Assembly: GCF_003019675.1 (NCBI RefSeq)
Contig: NZ_CP028105.1
Location: 822,282-886,281 of the forward strand
Source: Fusobacterium ulcerans
GTDB lineage: Bacteria > Fusobacteriota > Fusobacteriia > Fusobacteriales > Fusobacteriaceae
Direction: 5' to 3'
Length of the DNA stretch: 64,000 nt
Made by a program: the position numbers and the translations under genes. A model generated the notes under the pieces. That model was not told where the DNA came from. It searched no databases and saw nothing but the letters and a program-made list of their open reading frames with translations. Positions 39,291-47,108 of the stretch are shown here, in pieces (the stretch's first letter is position 1; each line of letters opens with the position of its first letter).

Positions 39291-39339
39291 ATACAGGGGT
39301 TATATAAAAAATATTAAGATATTTTTAGGAGGGATAGAT

Positions 39340-39915
39340 ATGAAAAAATTATTATTATTAGCAGGATTATTGGTTATAGCTGGTTCAGCTTTTACTGCTG
39401 ACATTCAAACAGAAGCAAGTGGAGAAGTTGAAATTTTTGCTCAAGTTCTTACTGATTTAAATATTGAGACTGAGCCATTAAATTTTGGTATTCTTGGGTT
39501 AAATGATAATAAAACTGTAAATCCAAGTCAGACTGAAGCTGGTAAATTTATTATTAAAGGAGCATCAAATACAAATATTTCTTTGACAATAGAGGATACT
39601 ATTGATGCAGAGAATAAATTTAAAAATGGTCAAATTACAGCTAGATTATTGAGAGAAGGTGGGTCAAATGGTGCTGCTTATAATGATCGTTTAGTTCCTA
39701 TTATAAAAATATATGATAATGGTAAACAATTAAGTGATAGTGATCTTTCTTTCAATATAGCTGCTACTGGAAATTTACATGAAGTAAAATCAAAAGAATT
39801 TAGGGTTGCAGGAGATATTGAGACTAGACCTGAACAAAATACTGGTAGTTATAAAGGTGCTATAAAAGTTACTGCTAAATATGATTCTTGGCCTGCTGCC
39901 ACTCCTGCTAAATAA
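39340..39915 (+). CDS. Fimbrial subunit-like exported protein 2 (DUF4402-like pilin)
   Basis: A 191-residue protein with signal peptide MKKLLLLAGLLVIAGSAFTA, then a pilin-like beta domain: VLTDLNIETEPLNFGILGL is the conserved DUF4402 opening, AGKFIIKGASNTNISLTIED the middle, and GSYKGAIKVTAKYDSW the end. The AGGAGGGATAGATATG start context and the first codons are identical to those of the third pilin gene, marking a duplication. As the first gene behind a riboswitch, with a terminator after it, it is likely a highly expressed shaft subunit. Confidence 0.8.
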   Translation: MKKLLLLAGLLVIAGSAFTADIQTEASGEVEIFAQVLTDLNIETEPLNFGILGLNDNKTVNPSQTEAGKFIIKGASNTNISLTIEDTIDAENKFKNGQITARLLREGGSNGAAYNDRLVPIIKIYDNGKQLSDSDLSFNIAATGNLHEVKSKEFRVAGDIETRPEQNTGSYKGAIKVTAKYDSWPAATPAK

Positions 39916-39949
39916 CTAGTTCTATAAATCAATAATAAATTTTTACTGG

Positions 39950-39980
39950 AACAGCAGCATTTATTTGCTGCTGTTTTTTA
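39950..39980 (+). terminator. Intercistronic terminator between pilin 2 and chaperone 2
   Basis: AACAGCAGCA/TGCTGCTGTT 10-bp stem, 6-base loop, six Ts. No promoter is obvious in the short gap to the chaperone, so this probably lowers chaperone expression relative to pilin rather than ending the unit. Confidence 0.85.
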
Positions 39981-40004
39981 ACTAAATTCTTTGGAGGAAC
40001 AGCT

Positions 40005-40754
40005 ATGAAAAAACTTTCTTTTTTTACTCTTTTGGTAATACTTTCTGTCATTTCTTATTCTCTTAATTTTTCTGTTATGCCTACTGGTTTTGTAGTAGAT
40101 TTGGATAAGGTTTCTACCCAAGAAGTCTACATTACTAATAATACTTCTGCACCACTTAGATTAGAAGCATATTTTCAAGGTGATCCTAATTTTGGAGAAA
40201 ATTTTAACCTTAATTCTAATTCTGTAATATTTCCCAAAATAATTGCTATGAAACCTGGTGCTAAACAAACTATAAGATTTAGAACAAAGCCTGATGCTAA
40301 TATGAAAGATGGTGAATATAAGAGTTATCTTACTTTCAAAGAAATTCCTCAAGAAATAAAAACTATTCTTAGTGAAGATGGTAGTAATAAAACTGCAATG
40401 TCAACTAATTTGCAAATGATTACTGAAATTAGTATAAGTGTATTTGGCCAAAGAGGAAAGCAAATATCAAAAGGAACTTTAAATAATTTGAAACTAAATT
40501 ATGTTGGAAACGCAATAACTGCTACTGCTGTAACTTCATCTGTAGGAAATGCTTCTATAAAATTCTACTATAATTTAAAAGTTCTAAATTCTGATGTTGA
40601 ATTAGAAGGAATGCTTGGAATGTCTGCCAGAGAAGGAAAAAAAGATATCAAAGTTTCAATAGACCCTACAATAGATCTAAAGGGTAAAAAAATAAAATTT
40701 ACAGTGATAGATCAAGATGGAGAAGTATATTATGATAAAATTCATAATTTATAA
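40005..40754 (+). CDS. PapD-like periplasmic fimbrial chaperone 2
   Basis: 249 residues, closely similar to chaperone 1 along its length: LNFSVMPTGFVVDLDKVSTQ, IIAMKPGAKQTIRFRTKP, YKSYLTFKEIP, and a C-terminal KGKKIKFTVIDQDG. The signal peptide is MKKLSFFTLLVILSVISYS. GGAGGAACAGCT precedes the ATG. Pairing with the pilin gene upstream suggests it is dedicated to that subunit. Confidence 0.85.
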   Translation: MKKLSFFTLLVILSVISYSLNFSVMPTGFVVDLDKVSTQEVYITNNTSAPLRLEAYFQGDPNFGENFNLNSNSVIFPKIIAMKPGAKQTIRFRTKPDANMKDGEYKSYLTFKEIPQEIKTILSEDGSNKTAMSTNLQMITEISISVFGQRGKQISKGTLNNLKLNYVGNAITATAVTSSVGNASIKFYYNLKVLNSDVELEGMLGMSAREGKKDIKVSIDPTIDLKGKKIKFTVIDQDGEVYYDKIHNL

Positions 40755-40790
40755 TTACAATTAAAAATTTATAAATCCATATTTTATGAA

Positions 40791-40818
40791 GGGTTCTATA
40801 AAGTAGAACTCTTTTTTT
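40791..40818 (+). terminator. Terminator ending fimbrial unit 2
   Basis: GGGTTCTA/TAGAACTC stem (one G-T pair), 5-base loop and seven Ts. Confidence 0.85.
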
Positions 40819-40861
40819 ATTCAAATAATATCTTTGAATCGTAAATTTAAGCTTTTTTATA

Positions 40862-40890
40862 TTGACATACATTATTTGCTGGAGTATAAT
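40862..40890 (+). promoter_or_regulatory. Promoter of fimbrial unit 3
   Basis: TTGACA and TATAAT with a 17-base spacer, ahead of riboswitch 3. Confidence 0.9.
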
Positions 40891-40914
40891 GTATTAAAGA
40901 AGTATATATTATAA

Positions 40915-41033
40915 TTTAGCAAAATAACAGAAATGCTATGACGCAAAGCTATAGGGCCTGTAAGATGGCAGCCAGTTGCAATTATTTTTAAAGAGATCGC
41001 CTGTCCTTTCACTTTAATAATAGTTGCTTTTTT
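40915..41033 (+). ncRNA. Cyclic-di-GMP-I (GEMM) riboswitch 3 with terminator
   Basis: Aptamer core nearly identical to copy 2 (GACGCAAAGCTATAGGGCCT, then GGCAGCCAGTTGC); P2 is ATAACA-GAAA-TGCTAT with one mismatch. GCAA (40919) pairs with TTGC (40976). The terminator forms between GCAATTATT (40978-40986) and AATAATAGTTGC (41016-41027), followed by six Ts. The inner loop differs from copy 2, so only pairing, not loop sequence, is preserved. Confidence 0.9.
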
Positions 41034-41086
41034 ATTATATAAGTTATTGTTATTATAAAATATTTTATATTCTGGGAGGGATAGAT

Positions 41087-41641
41087 ATGAAAAAATTATT
41101 ATTATTAGCTAGTATCTTAACAGTGTCAGGAGTTGCTGTAGCAGCTGAAGATGGAAAATCAGCTTCAGATGACTTAAAAGTTAAAGCTCAAATTATTAAG
41201 CCATTAAAAATCACTACTAAAGAAGTAGATTTTGGAGTAGTAGCAATTGGACAAAGTGCTTCTGCTTCTGATGGAGAAATCTCTATTTCTGGAGAAGCGG
41301 GATCAAATTTTTCAATAGAATTTTCTGATTTAAATAATACTACAAATTCTGGTGAATCTTTCACAAGTACAGGGATAGTATTAGTAGAACCAAGTTCTAA
41401 AGGTACATTACTGGCAAATTTAGTGATTAGTGATGAGTATGGTACAGGACAATCAGGTAATGCTGGTGGACCTAGTAAATTTGAAGATTTCAAAACAACT
41501 GCTATTCCAACAAGTGGGGAATTAAAATATCCTATTTATGGTTATCTTCCTACTGTTCCTGAGGGTACTGCTTCAGGTTTTTATGAAGGAGCTATTAAAG
41601 TAACAGCTACATATACTTCATTTCCAGTAGAAGTAAAGTAG
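41087..41641 (+). CDS. Fimbrial subunit-like exported protein 3 (DUF4402-like pilin)
   Basis: 184 residues from the ATG behind GGGAGGGATAGAT. The frame extends upstream into the riboswitch terminator, so the longer version is not real. The signal peptide is MKKLLLLASILTVSGVAVAA. The mature part has IIKPLKITTKEVDFGVVAIG, ISISGEAGSNFSIEFSDLNN and the end SGFYEGAIKVTATYTSFP, a clear DUF4402 match. It is a diverged paralogue of pilin 2 under its own riboswitch. Confidence 0.82.
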   Translation: MKKLLLLASILTVSGVAVAAEDGKSASDDLKVKAQIIKPLKITTKEVDFGVVAIGQSASASDGEISISGEAGSNFSIEFSDLNNTTNSGESFTSTGIVLVEPSSKGTLLANLVISDEYGTGQSGNAGGPSKFEDFKTTAIPTSGELKYPIYGYLPTVPEGTASGFYEGAIKVTATYTSFPVEVK

Positions 41642-41657
41642 AATAAAATATTAAAAT

Positions 41658-41686
41658 AAAAACAGTAGCAAATTGCTACTGTTTTT
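41658..41686 (+). terminator. Intercistronic terminator between pilin 3 and chaperone 3
   Basis: AAAACAGTAGCAA/TTGCTACTGTTTT stem with almost no loop spacer beyond the central AATT, then Ts. Same position as the terminator inside unit 2. Confidence 0.8.
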
Positions 41687-41710
41687 CAACTTGTTTAATT
41701 GGAGGATTTT

Positions 41711-42445
41711 ATGAAAAAATTACTTTTTATCATATTATTATTAAATATCTCAATATTATCATATTCCCTTAATTTCTCAGTAGCTCCTACTGGTTTTTCT
41801 GTAGGATTGAATAAAACTTCTACACATGAAATTACAATTTTAAATAATACAACTGAACCACTAAGGTTAAATGCAGTTTTTCACTCTGACCCTACATTTG
41901 GAGAAAAATATAACCTTGATTCTAATCTTACTATTTTTCCCAAAACAATATCTTTAAAACCTGCTGCTCAACAAGTCATAAGATTTAGAGTAAAGCCAGA
42001 TTCTAAGCTTGAAAATGGCGAATATAAAAGTCTGCTCACATTTACAGAAATTCCTGCTGAAATAAAAACTACTGCTAAAAATAATGAAACAGCTTCAAAT
42101 TTGAAATTTATAACAGAAATCAATATTAGTGTCTATGGATATAAAGGAAATCTTACTCATAAAGGAACTTTATCTGATGTTAAATTAGCTTATAATGGAG
42201 TTTCTGCTATTATTTCTGCTTCTTCTTTCTCTGAAGGAAATACATCTTTAAAGTTTTCATATAGTCTGAAAGTTCAAGGTTCTAATGTTGAAGCCTCTGG
42301 TCTATTTGGAATATCAGCTAGAGAAGGAAACAAAGAATTAAATTTATCTACTCAATTAGCTCCTAACTTAAAAGGTAAAAAAGCTAAATTAGTAATTACT
42401 GATCAAAATGGAAAAGTTTATTACGATAAAGTACACACTTTATAG
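41711..42445 (+). CDS. PapD-like periplasmic fimbrial chaperone 3
   Basis: 244 residues from the ATG behind GGAGGATTTT. A TTG 12 bases upstream lies before that site and is rejected. Features match the other two chaperones: LNFSVAPTGFSVGLNKTSTH, ISLKPAAQQVIRFRVKP, YKSLLTFTEIP and KGKKAKLVITDQNGKVYYDK. Three chaperones with one usher is unusual; each probably serves its neighbouring subunit. Confidence 0.85.
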   Translation: MKKLLFIILLLNISILSYSLNFSVAPTGFSVGLNKTSTHEITILNNTTEPLRLNAVFHSDPTFGEKYNLDSNLTIFPKTISLKPAAQQVIRFRVKPDSKLENGEYKSLLTFTEIPAEIKTTAKNNETASNLKFITEINISVYGYKGNLTHKGTLSDVKLAYNGVSAIISASSFSEGNTSLKFSYSLKVQGSNVEASGLFGISAREGNKELNLSTQLAPNLKGKKAKLVITDQNGKVYYDKVHTL

Positions 42446-42468
42446 CAAAAAATTAAATAGAAATTTCT

Positions 42469-42500
42469 GAGGCTGCTCTTGAAGAGCAGTCTCTTTTTTT
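42469..42500 (+). terminator. Terminator ending fimbrial unit 3
   Basis: GAGgCTGCTCTTGAAGAGCAGtCTC forms a stem with one mismatch, followed by seven Ts. Confidence 0.85.
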
Positions 42501-42659
42501 AAATTTTTTTTTATCTTTAAATCGCATTTTTCGGTTTGACAATATCTGATTTTGGAGATATACTTGTATTAATATATAAACAGTTAAGTATAAAATCTTT
42601 AATTCAAATTTTTATTCTAATAATGAAATAAAATTTAACTTAGAATATAAGGAGTAGTT

Positions 42660-44237
42660 ATGTACAATGCAACTTTAAAAATTTTGTACCCTAATAACTC
42701 TCAACTTGACACAGCGATGAATAACTTAAAAATGAGAGAAAATTTTAGTTATGATTTAATCAAATATCATAATTTAAAAGATGAGGATATTGAAAAAGCT
42801 AATATTATTCTAGTTCTTCATTCTGATGGTTATGAAGCAGAAAAATTAAAAAAATTTATGAACCCTAATGCAATATTAATCTATATCCTGGAGCATAGTA
42901 TTCTCACTGACAAAGATGCTCTTTTTAATTTTGTAGATGATATCTGGTTTTCTCCACTATCTGAAATTGAAATACTATTTAGAATAGAAAAAATAATTGA
43001 TGGAGTAAAGCTGAAAAAAGATAAAAATCTAGCTGAAAATTATCTTAATACACTAATAAATAGTATTCCTGATATGGTATGGTTTAAAGATAATGCTGGT
43101 ATTCATCTAAAAGTTAATGACGCTTTTTGTAGTATCATAGGAAAATCAAGAGAAAAAATAGAGGGACAAGATCACTTCACTATCTGGGATATTCCAAGAC
43201 CTGAGTATGAAAAAGGTGGATATATTTGTATGGAAAGCGAAGAAGATGTTCGTAAAGCTGGAAAAACTATTTTACTGTATGAAAAGGTTAAAAATAGAAA
43301 TGGATTCCGCCGTCTAAATACATATAAATCTCCCTTGTATGATGAAGATGGAGAAATGATGGGGACTGTAGGAATAGCTCATGATATTACAGATCTTGAA
43401 AATATAGATATAGAGTTGCAGCTTATTATTAATACTATGCAGTTTGCTATACTGATTTGCAATGAACATGGAGAAATAATTAATGTAAATAACAAATTTG
43501 TTGAATATTTTAAAATTGAAAAAGATGTTATTGTCAAGCATAACTACAGAAACTGGTTAAAAGAAAACTTAACTTTAGTCACTATAGTAGATGAAAACGG
43601 ATGTTTTGAATGTAATAATCAAAAGAATTCAAAACTCCAGGTATTAAATTGTCATGAAAAAATAATTTTAGATACATTCCAAAAAGAAATAGGAAAATTG
43701 TGTGTTTTTCGTGATATAACTAAAGAAAGAGAATTAGAAAGTGAGCTCATTCATACTTCTAATACTGATTATCTCACTGGATTATACAATCGTCGTTACT
43801 TATATGAATATATGAAGCACTTTACAAAAGTCAATCAAATCATTGTTTTATATATGGATCTTGATAATTTCAAATCTGTAAATGACATATATGGCCATCA
43901 AATGGGAGATGAGATATTAGTACTCACATCATCTATTCTTAAAAAAATTTTCCCTGGAGATTTAATAGCTCGTATTGGAGGAGATGAATTTCTCATAGTT
44001 TCATTTGGAGAATGGAGTATAGAGGAAATAATGGATAAAGCTTCTCTCTTAATAAAAGACTTGAAAGAAGCTTACATAAATAAAACTAATTTCATTCATT
44101 TAAGCTCAAGTATAGGTATAACAGTTGCCTATGATAAAGTAATTGATTTAGATGAACTTATCAAACAAAGTGATATAGCTTTGTATGAAGCAAAAAAAAG
44201 AGGAAAGTCGCAAATCTATTTTTTACCATTAGAGTAA
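42660..44237 (+). CDS. PAS-GGDEF diguanylate cyclase
   Basis: A 525-residue cytoplasmic protein. Residues 1-120 resemble a degenerate receiver-like fold. A PAS domain follows (about 130-250, NSIPDMVWFKDNAG), then a second PAS (about 255-360) and a GGDEF domain with NTDYLTGLYNRRYL and the intact active site RIGGDEF near residue 440. It should make c-di-GMP from GTP. The inhibitory I-site (RxxD ahead of GGDEF) reads FPGD, so product inhibition may be lost. There is no transmembrane segment. It lies just after the fimbrial units. Confidence 0.9.
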   Translation: MYNATLKILYPNNSQLDTAMNNLKMRENFSYDLIKYHNLKDEDIEKANIILVLHSDGYEAEKLKKFMNPNAILIYILEHSILTDKDALFNFVDDIWFSPLSEIEILFRIEKIIDGVKLKKDKNLAENYLNTLINSIPDMVWFKDNAGIHLKVNDAFCSIIGKSREKIEGQDHFTIWDIPRPEYEKGGYICMESEEDVRKAGKTILLYEKVKNRNGFRRLNTYKSPLYDEDGEMMGTVGIAHDITDLENIDIELQLIINTMQFAILICNEHGEIINVNNKFVEYFKIEKDVIVKHNYRNWLKENLTLVTIVDENGCFECNNQKNSKLQVLNCHEKIILDTFQKEIGKLCVFRDITKERELESELIHTSNTDYLTGLYNRRYLYEYMKHFTKVNQIIVLYMDLDNFKSVNDIYGHQMGDEILVLTSSILKKIFPGDLIARIGGDEFLIVSFGEWSIEEIMDKASLLIKDLKEAYINKTNFIHLSSSIGITVAYDKVIDLDELIKQSDIALYEAKKRGKSQIYFLPLE

Positions 44238-44268
44238 TTCAGAATAACAAACCTTCCCTTTATTATAG

Positions 44269-44300
44269 AAAAGAAGCCCTTATTTTTGAGCTTCTTTTTT
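44269..44300. terminator. Bidirectional terminator between the GGDEF and glycosylase genes
   Basis: AAAAGAAGC/GCTTCTTTT 9-bp stem with a 12-base loop, followed by T-runs on both strands, between convergent genes. Confidence 0.8.
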
Positions 44301-44897
44301 ATTTACTTCTACTTTTTTAGATACATATATACTGTCTGTTATGTAAAATCTCCATGGCTTCAAAGCATCTTCTCCTGCATAATCTATTCCAATTCTAGTA
44401 GTTTCAGTTATTTTTTCTGGAATATATCCATCATCTTCTATCCACAGACTTTTTTTATCTGTCAAATCAATACCATTATCTTCTTTAGTTATTCCCAAAG
44501 CCTTTGTTAATTTCCCTGGCCCATTAGATATATCTTTTTCTTTCTTCACTTTTCTCTCTGCCATCATCAATTCCCTGTTATCAAGAGGTTCTACACCTCT
44601 GATAAGAACAGCCTGAGGATTATCTTTTACAGAAGCTGTCACATTAAAACAGTCATACATTCCATATATCAAAAATACATAGGAATATCCTCCCTCTTTA
44701 TACATAACTTCTGTTCTGGCAGTTCTCCTGTTATTATGTGAATGACTGGCTTTATCCTCTGCTCCCAGATATGCTTCTACCTCTGTTATTCTCCCCTTAA
44801 ATAGTTTTCTCCCTCTTTTCTTAACCAATACCTTGCCTAAAAGTTCTTTAGCCACTGTTACAGCATCTCGTGTATAAAATTCTCTATTCAGTATCAT
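44280..44897 (-). CDS. DNA-3-methyladenine glycosylase (MPG/AAG family)
   Basis: A 205-residue base-excision repair enzyme of the alkyladenine glycosylase family. Landmarks are LLGKVLVKKR, the active-site EAYLGAEDKASHSHNNRRTA, YVFLIYGMYDCFNVTA and GPGKLTKALGI. It removes alkylated and deaminated purines. ATG at 44897 with an AGGAGAAAT site upstream. It is a single gene convergent with the GGDEF gene. Confidence 0.93.
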   Translation of the reverse strand: MILNREFYTRDAVTVAKELLGKVLVKKRGRKLFKGRITEVEAYLGAEDKASHSHNNRRTARTEVMYKEGGYSYVFLIYGMYDCFNVTASVKDNPQAVLIRGVEPLDNRELMMAERKVKKEKDISNGPGKLTKALGITKEDNGIDLTDKKSLWIEDDGYIPEKITETTRIGIDYAGEDALKPWRFYITDSIYVSKKVEVNKKEAQK

Positions 44898-45139
44898 CTA
44901 TTTCTCCTGTTATGCTTTTCTTTAATTATACCAAAACTTTTGCTGGAAAACATTTATTTTTTTAGTAATAAACATAATTTTATATTTATTACAGTATCTA
45001 TATATTTTATTTATACTTCTGTATACACTCAAATTTTTTTAAAGTATTTATATTTCTATTTTTTAAAACAATTTATGTATTTTTTATTATTAAACTTCTA
45101 TTAATAAGTATATATATTTTGTATTTTATATAACTTTCA

Positions 45140-45168
45140 TTGATTTACTACAGTTTTTTATATATAAT
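45140..45168 (+). promoter_or_regulatory. Promoter of the FMN-binding protein gene
   Basis: TTGATT and TATAAT with a 17-base spacer, about 40 bases ahead of the ATG. The rest of the 310-base gap from 44898 is extremely A+T-rich and otherwise empty. Confidence 0.65.
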
Positions 45169-45207
45169 TTAAGTATATTTTATTCTAATTTCAACCAAGG
45201 AGGATGT

Positions 45208-45942
45208 ATGTTAAAAAAATCAATTTATACTCTTTTAGCTGGAAGTCTATTTTTAGGAATGAGCTTCAATCTTTCAGCTGAAGCAAAAGTATATCAAGGG
45301 CTTGGTAAAGCTGCCAATTTTCGTGTAGGTCCTGGAAAAGACAGCAAAGGAGTAGAAGTCTACAGTCTTAACTATGTAACTGCTTCTGGGCTATTTGATG
45401 AAAATGGAAGGATAATCAATATTATAGTAGATGCTCTTGAATTAAGCACACCAAATTATGATGGTGCATCAATGCCTCATTTTTCTGGTTGGCCTGGAAC
45501 AGCTGGGTACAATGTAACTGATCATGAATCTGGAAATGTTACTGGAATATCTGAAAATACAGTGGAAAATATAACTGCTGAAGTAAATGGATGGAAAACT
45601 AAACGTGAACGTGGAAAAGATTATGGAATGAATCCTAGAAACGAATGGGATAAACAAATGAATTTCTATCAGGAATTTTTCAAAGGAAAAACTGTAGCTG
45701 AAATAGAAGCATGGTTTGCAAAATCATCATCTGATGTAAATGGAAGACCTTTAAAAGAAAAAAGCAAAAACGAAAAAGACAAAGAAAAATTCAACAAATT
45801 GTCTGATTCAGAGAAAAAAGAACTTGTTGATTTAGTGGCTGGAGCTACTATGAGTATAAGAGATGCTCATGGAGATATTCTCGGAGCTATCAAAAATGCT
45901 TATGATAATCGTGTAGAAATTACTCTTCCAGCTTCAAAATAA
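45208..45942 (+). CDS. Exported FMN-binding domain protein
   Basis: A 244-residue protein with a signal peptide (MLKKSIYTLLAGSLFLG...SAEA). The mature part has GKAANFRVGPGKDSKGVEVY, near the start, and VAGATMSIRDAHGDIL near 212, resembling the D-x-x-GAT-S motif where ApbE-type transferases attach FMN to a threonine. This suggests a covalently flavinylated extracytoplasmic redox protein like those in flavin-based electron transfer. No apbE gene is in the window. AAGGAGGATGT precedes the ATG. Confidence 0.75.
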   Translation: MLKKSIYTLLAGSLFLGMSFNLSAEAKVYQGLGKAANFRVGPGKDSKGVEVYSLNYVTASGLFDENGRIINIIVDALELSTPNYDGASMPHFSGWPGTAGYNVTDHESGNVTGISENTVENITAEVNGWKTKRERGKDYGMNPRNEWDKQMNFYQEFFKGKTVAEIEAWFAKSSSDVNGRPLKEKSKNEKDKEKFNKLSDSEKKELVDLVAGATMSIRDAHGDILGAIKNAYDNRVEITLPASK

Positions 45943-45946
45943 TTAC

Positions 45947-45978
45947 AAAAAAAAGATGGTTTTTACGCCATCTTTTTT
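45947..45978. terminator. Bidirectional terminator between the FMN-binding and GNAT genes
   Basis: AAAAAGATGG/CCATCTTTTT stem with T-runs on both strands. It overlaps the stop codon of the convergent acetyltransferase. Confidence 0.85.
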
Positions 45979-46400
45979 ATTTTCATATGCAATATTGGAA
46001 AAGGATTTCCCATGCTGTCAAATTCATCTCTTGATAATACTTCAAATCCCATATGGAGATAAAATTTTAGAGCTTTATCATTTTGCTCATTTACATCTAC
46101 TTCATCTATTTCTCTATTTTCCATAACATATTTAATAAGAGTTTTTCCAAAAGACATTCCAAAATATTCTGGATCTACAAAAAGCATTTCTATTTTTTTG
46201 TCTGCGGTTCCTATAAATCCAGTTATCCTTCCTTCACTGTTTTTAGTACAGTGCATTTCCACTGCATTAAAATACATAGGAATTTCTTTTTTTATATCTT
46301 CTATGTTTTTCTCACTAAGAAAATCATGAGTAGCTCTCACAGATTTCTCCCATACTTCTATGAGTTCTCCATGACATTTCTTATCTACCTTAAAAATCAT
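45963..46400 (-). CDS. GNAT acetyltransferase (YjaB-like)
   Basis: A 145-residue N-acetyltransferase-fold protein: GRITGFIGTADKKIEMLFVD, PEYFGMSFGKTLIKYVM (acetyl-CoA-binding loop) and VNEQNDKALKFYLHMGFEVL. The pattern is closest to YjaB/YiaC-type proteins. The acceptor is unknown. The ATG lies 1 base after the stop of the other GNAT gene, so they are co-transcribed. Confidence 0.88.
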   Translation of the reverse strand: MIFKVDKKCHGELIEVWEKSVRATHDFLSEKNIEDIKKEIPMYFNAVEMHCTKNSEGRITGFIGTADKKIEMLFVDPEYFGMSFGKTLIKYVMENREIDEVDVNEQNDKALKFYLHMGFEVLSRDEFDSMGNPFPILHMKIKKMA

Positions 46401-46401
46401 T

Positions 46402-46929
46402 TTAAACCTCCCTTCCCATTATATAGTTATCATAGTATATTCCATCTATAAGGAGGCATTTTTTTATAGTTCCTTCTTTTTCAAATCCAAACTTTTCATA
46501 TAGATGAATAGCTTTTTCATTGTCTACTCTTACATCAAGATTTACTTTAGTAAGTCCGCCTTCTTTAGCTTTTTCCAGAACATATTCCATCAAATAATTT
46601 CCTACACCAAGCCCCCAAGCTTTCTTTTGAACACATATACCTAAATTTCCCATATGCTTCAATCTTACTCTTTCTTCCCTTGATCCTATGCTGCAACTTG
46701 CTATTATTTCTCCATCTATTACAGCTACAAGCATAAAGTTTTTAGGAGTAAATGATTTTATTACTGCTTTTTCCTGTTCAACATTCTTATCATATCCCTC
46801 TTTTCCAAATCCAAGAAAATCAGTTTCTCTTCCAGCTTGATTTATATGTATCAAAAGCCCTTCTGCATCTTTTTCTTCAGCCAGTTTTATTACAAGTTTT
46901 TTCCCATTTTTCAATATATATTCTTTCAT
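46402..46929 (-). CDS. GNAT acetyltransferase
   Basis: 175 residues from the ATG behind TTGGAGGAATGACT. A longer frame reaching 47004 lacks a ribosome-binding site and crosses a hairpin element. Features are IIASCSIGSREERVRLKHMG, the acetyl-CoA loop QKKAWGLGVGNYLMEYVLE, and LDVRVDNEKAIHLYEKFGFE. It resembles RimI/SpeG-like small-molecule or protein acetyltransferases. Confidence 0.88.
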   Translation of the reverse strand: MKEYILKNGKKLVIKLAEEKDAEGLLIHINQAGRETDFLGFGKEGYDKNVEQEKAVIKSFTPKNFMLVAVIDGEIIASCSIGSREERVRLKHMGNLGICVQKKAWGLGVGNYLMEYVLEKAKEGGLTKVNLDVRVDNEKAIHLYEKFGFEKEGTIKKCLLIDGIYYDNYIMGREV

Positions 46930-46991
46930 AGTCATTCCTCCAACAATAGTATTAAAAAATCCATACTGAACCCAGCATGGACTTGACTGCG

Positions 46992-47036
46992 AACTACTCA
47001 CCACTTTAAGAAGTGGGAGCTTCTTGGGAAGTAGTT
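46992..47036 (+). mobile_element. Possible IS200/IS605-type terminal hairpin (relict)
   Basis: AACTAC (46992-46997) and GTAGTT (47031-47036) enclose the hairpin CCACTT-TAAG-AAGTGG and GAGCTTCTTGGGAA. The layout resembles the subterminal hairpin at the right end of IS200/IS605-type elements. No transposase or TnpB reading frame remains nearby. It may be a relict end or a non-coding RNA. Confidence 0.35.
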
Positions 47037-47108
47037 AGTAATCTAACTATATTTACCAAGCTCTATGGATAGTCCCTATCCTGACTTTATAGAATAACTA
47101 GTATTTAA

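Noticed and set aside
41024-41086. N-terminal extension of pilin 3
   Set aside because: It would start inside the riboswitch terminator T-run. The real ATG follows a strong GGGAGGG site identical to that of pilin 2.
46930-47004. N-terminal extension of the second GNAT protein
   Set aside because: It crosses a hairpin element and has no ribosome-binding site, while the internal ATG has TTGGAGG at good spacing.
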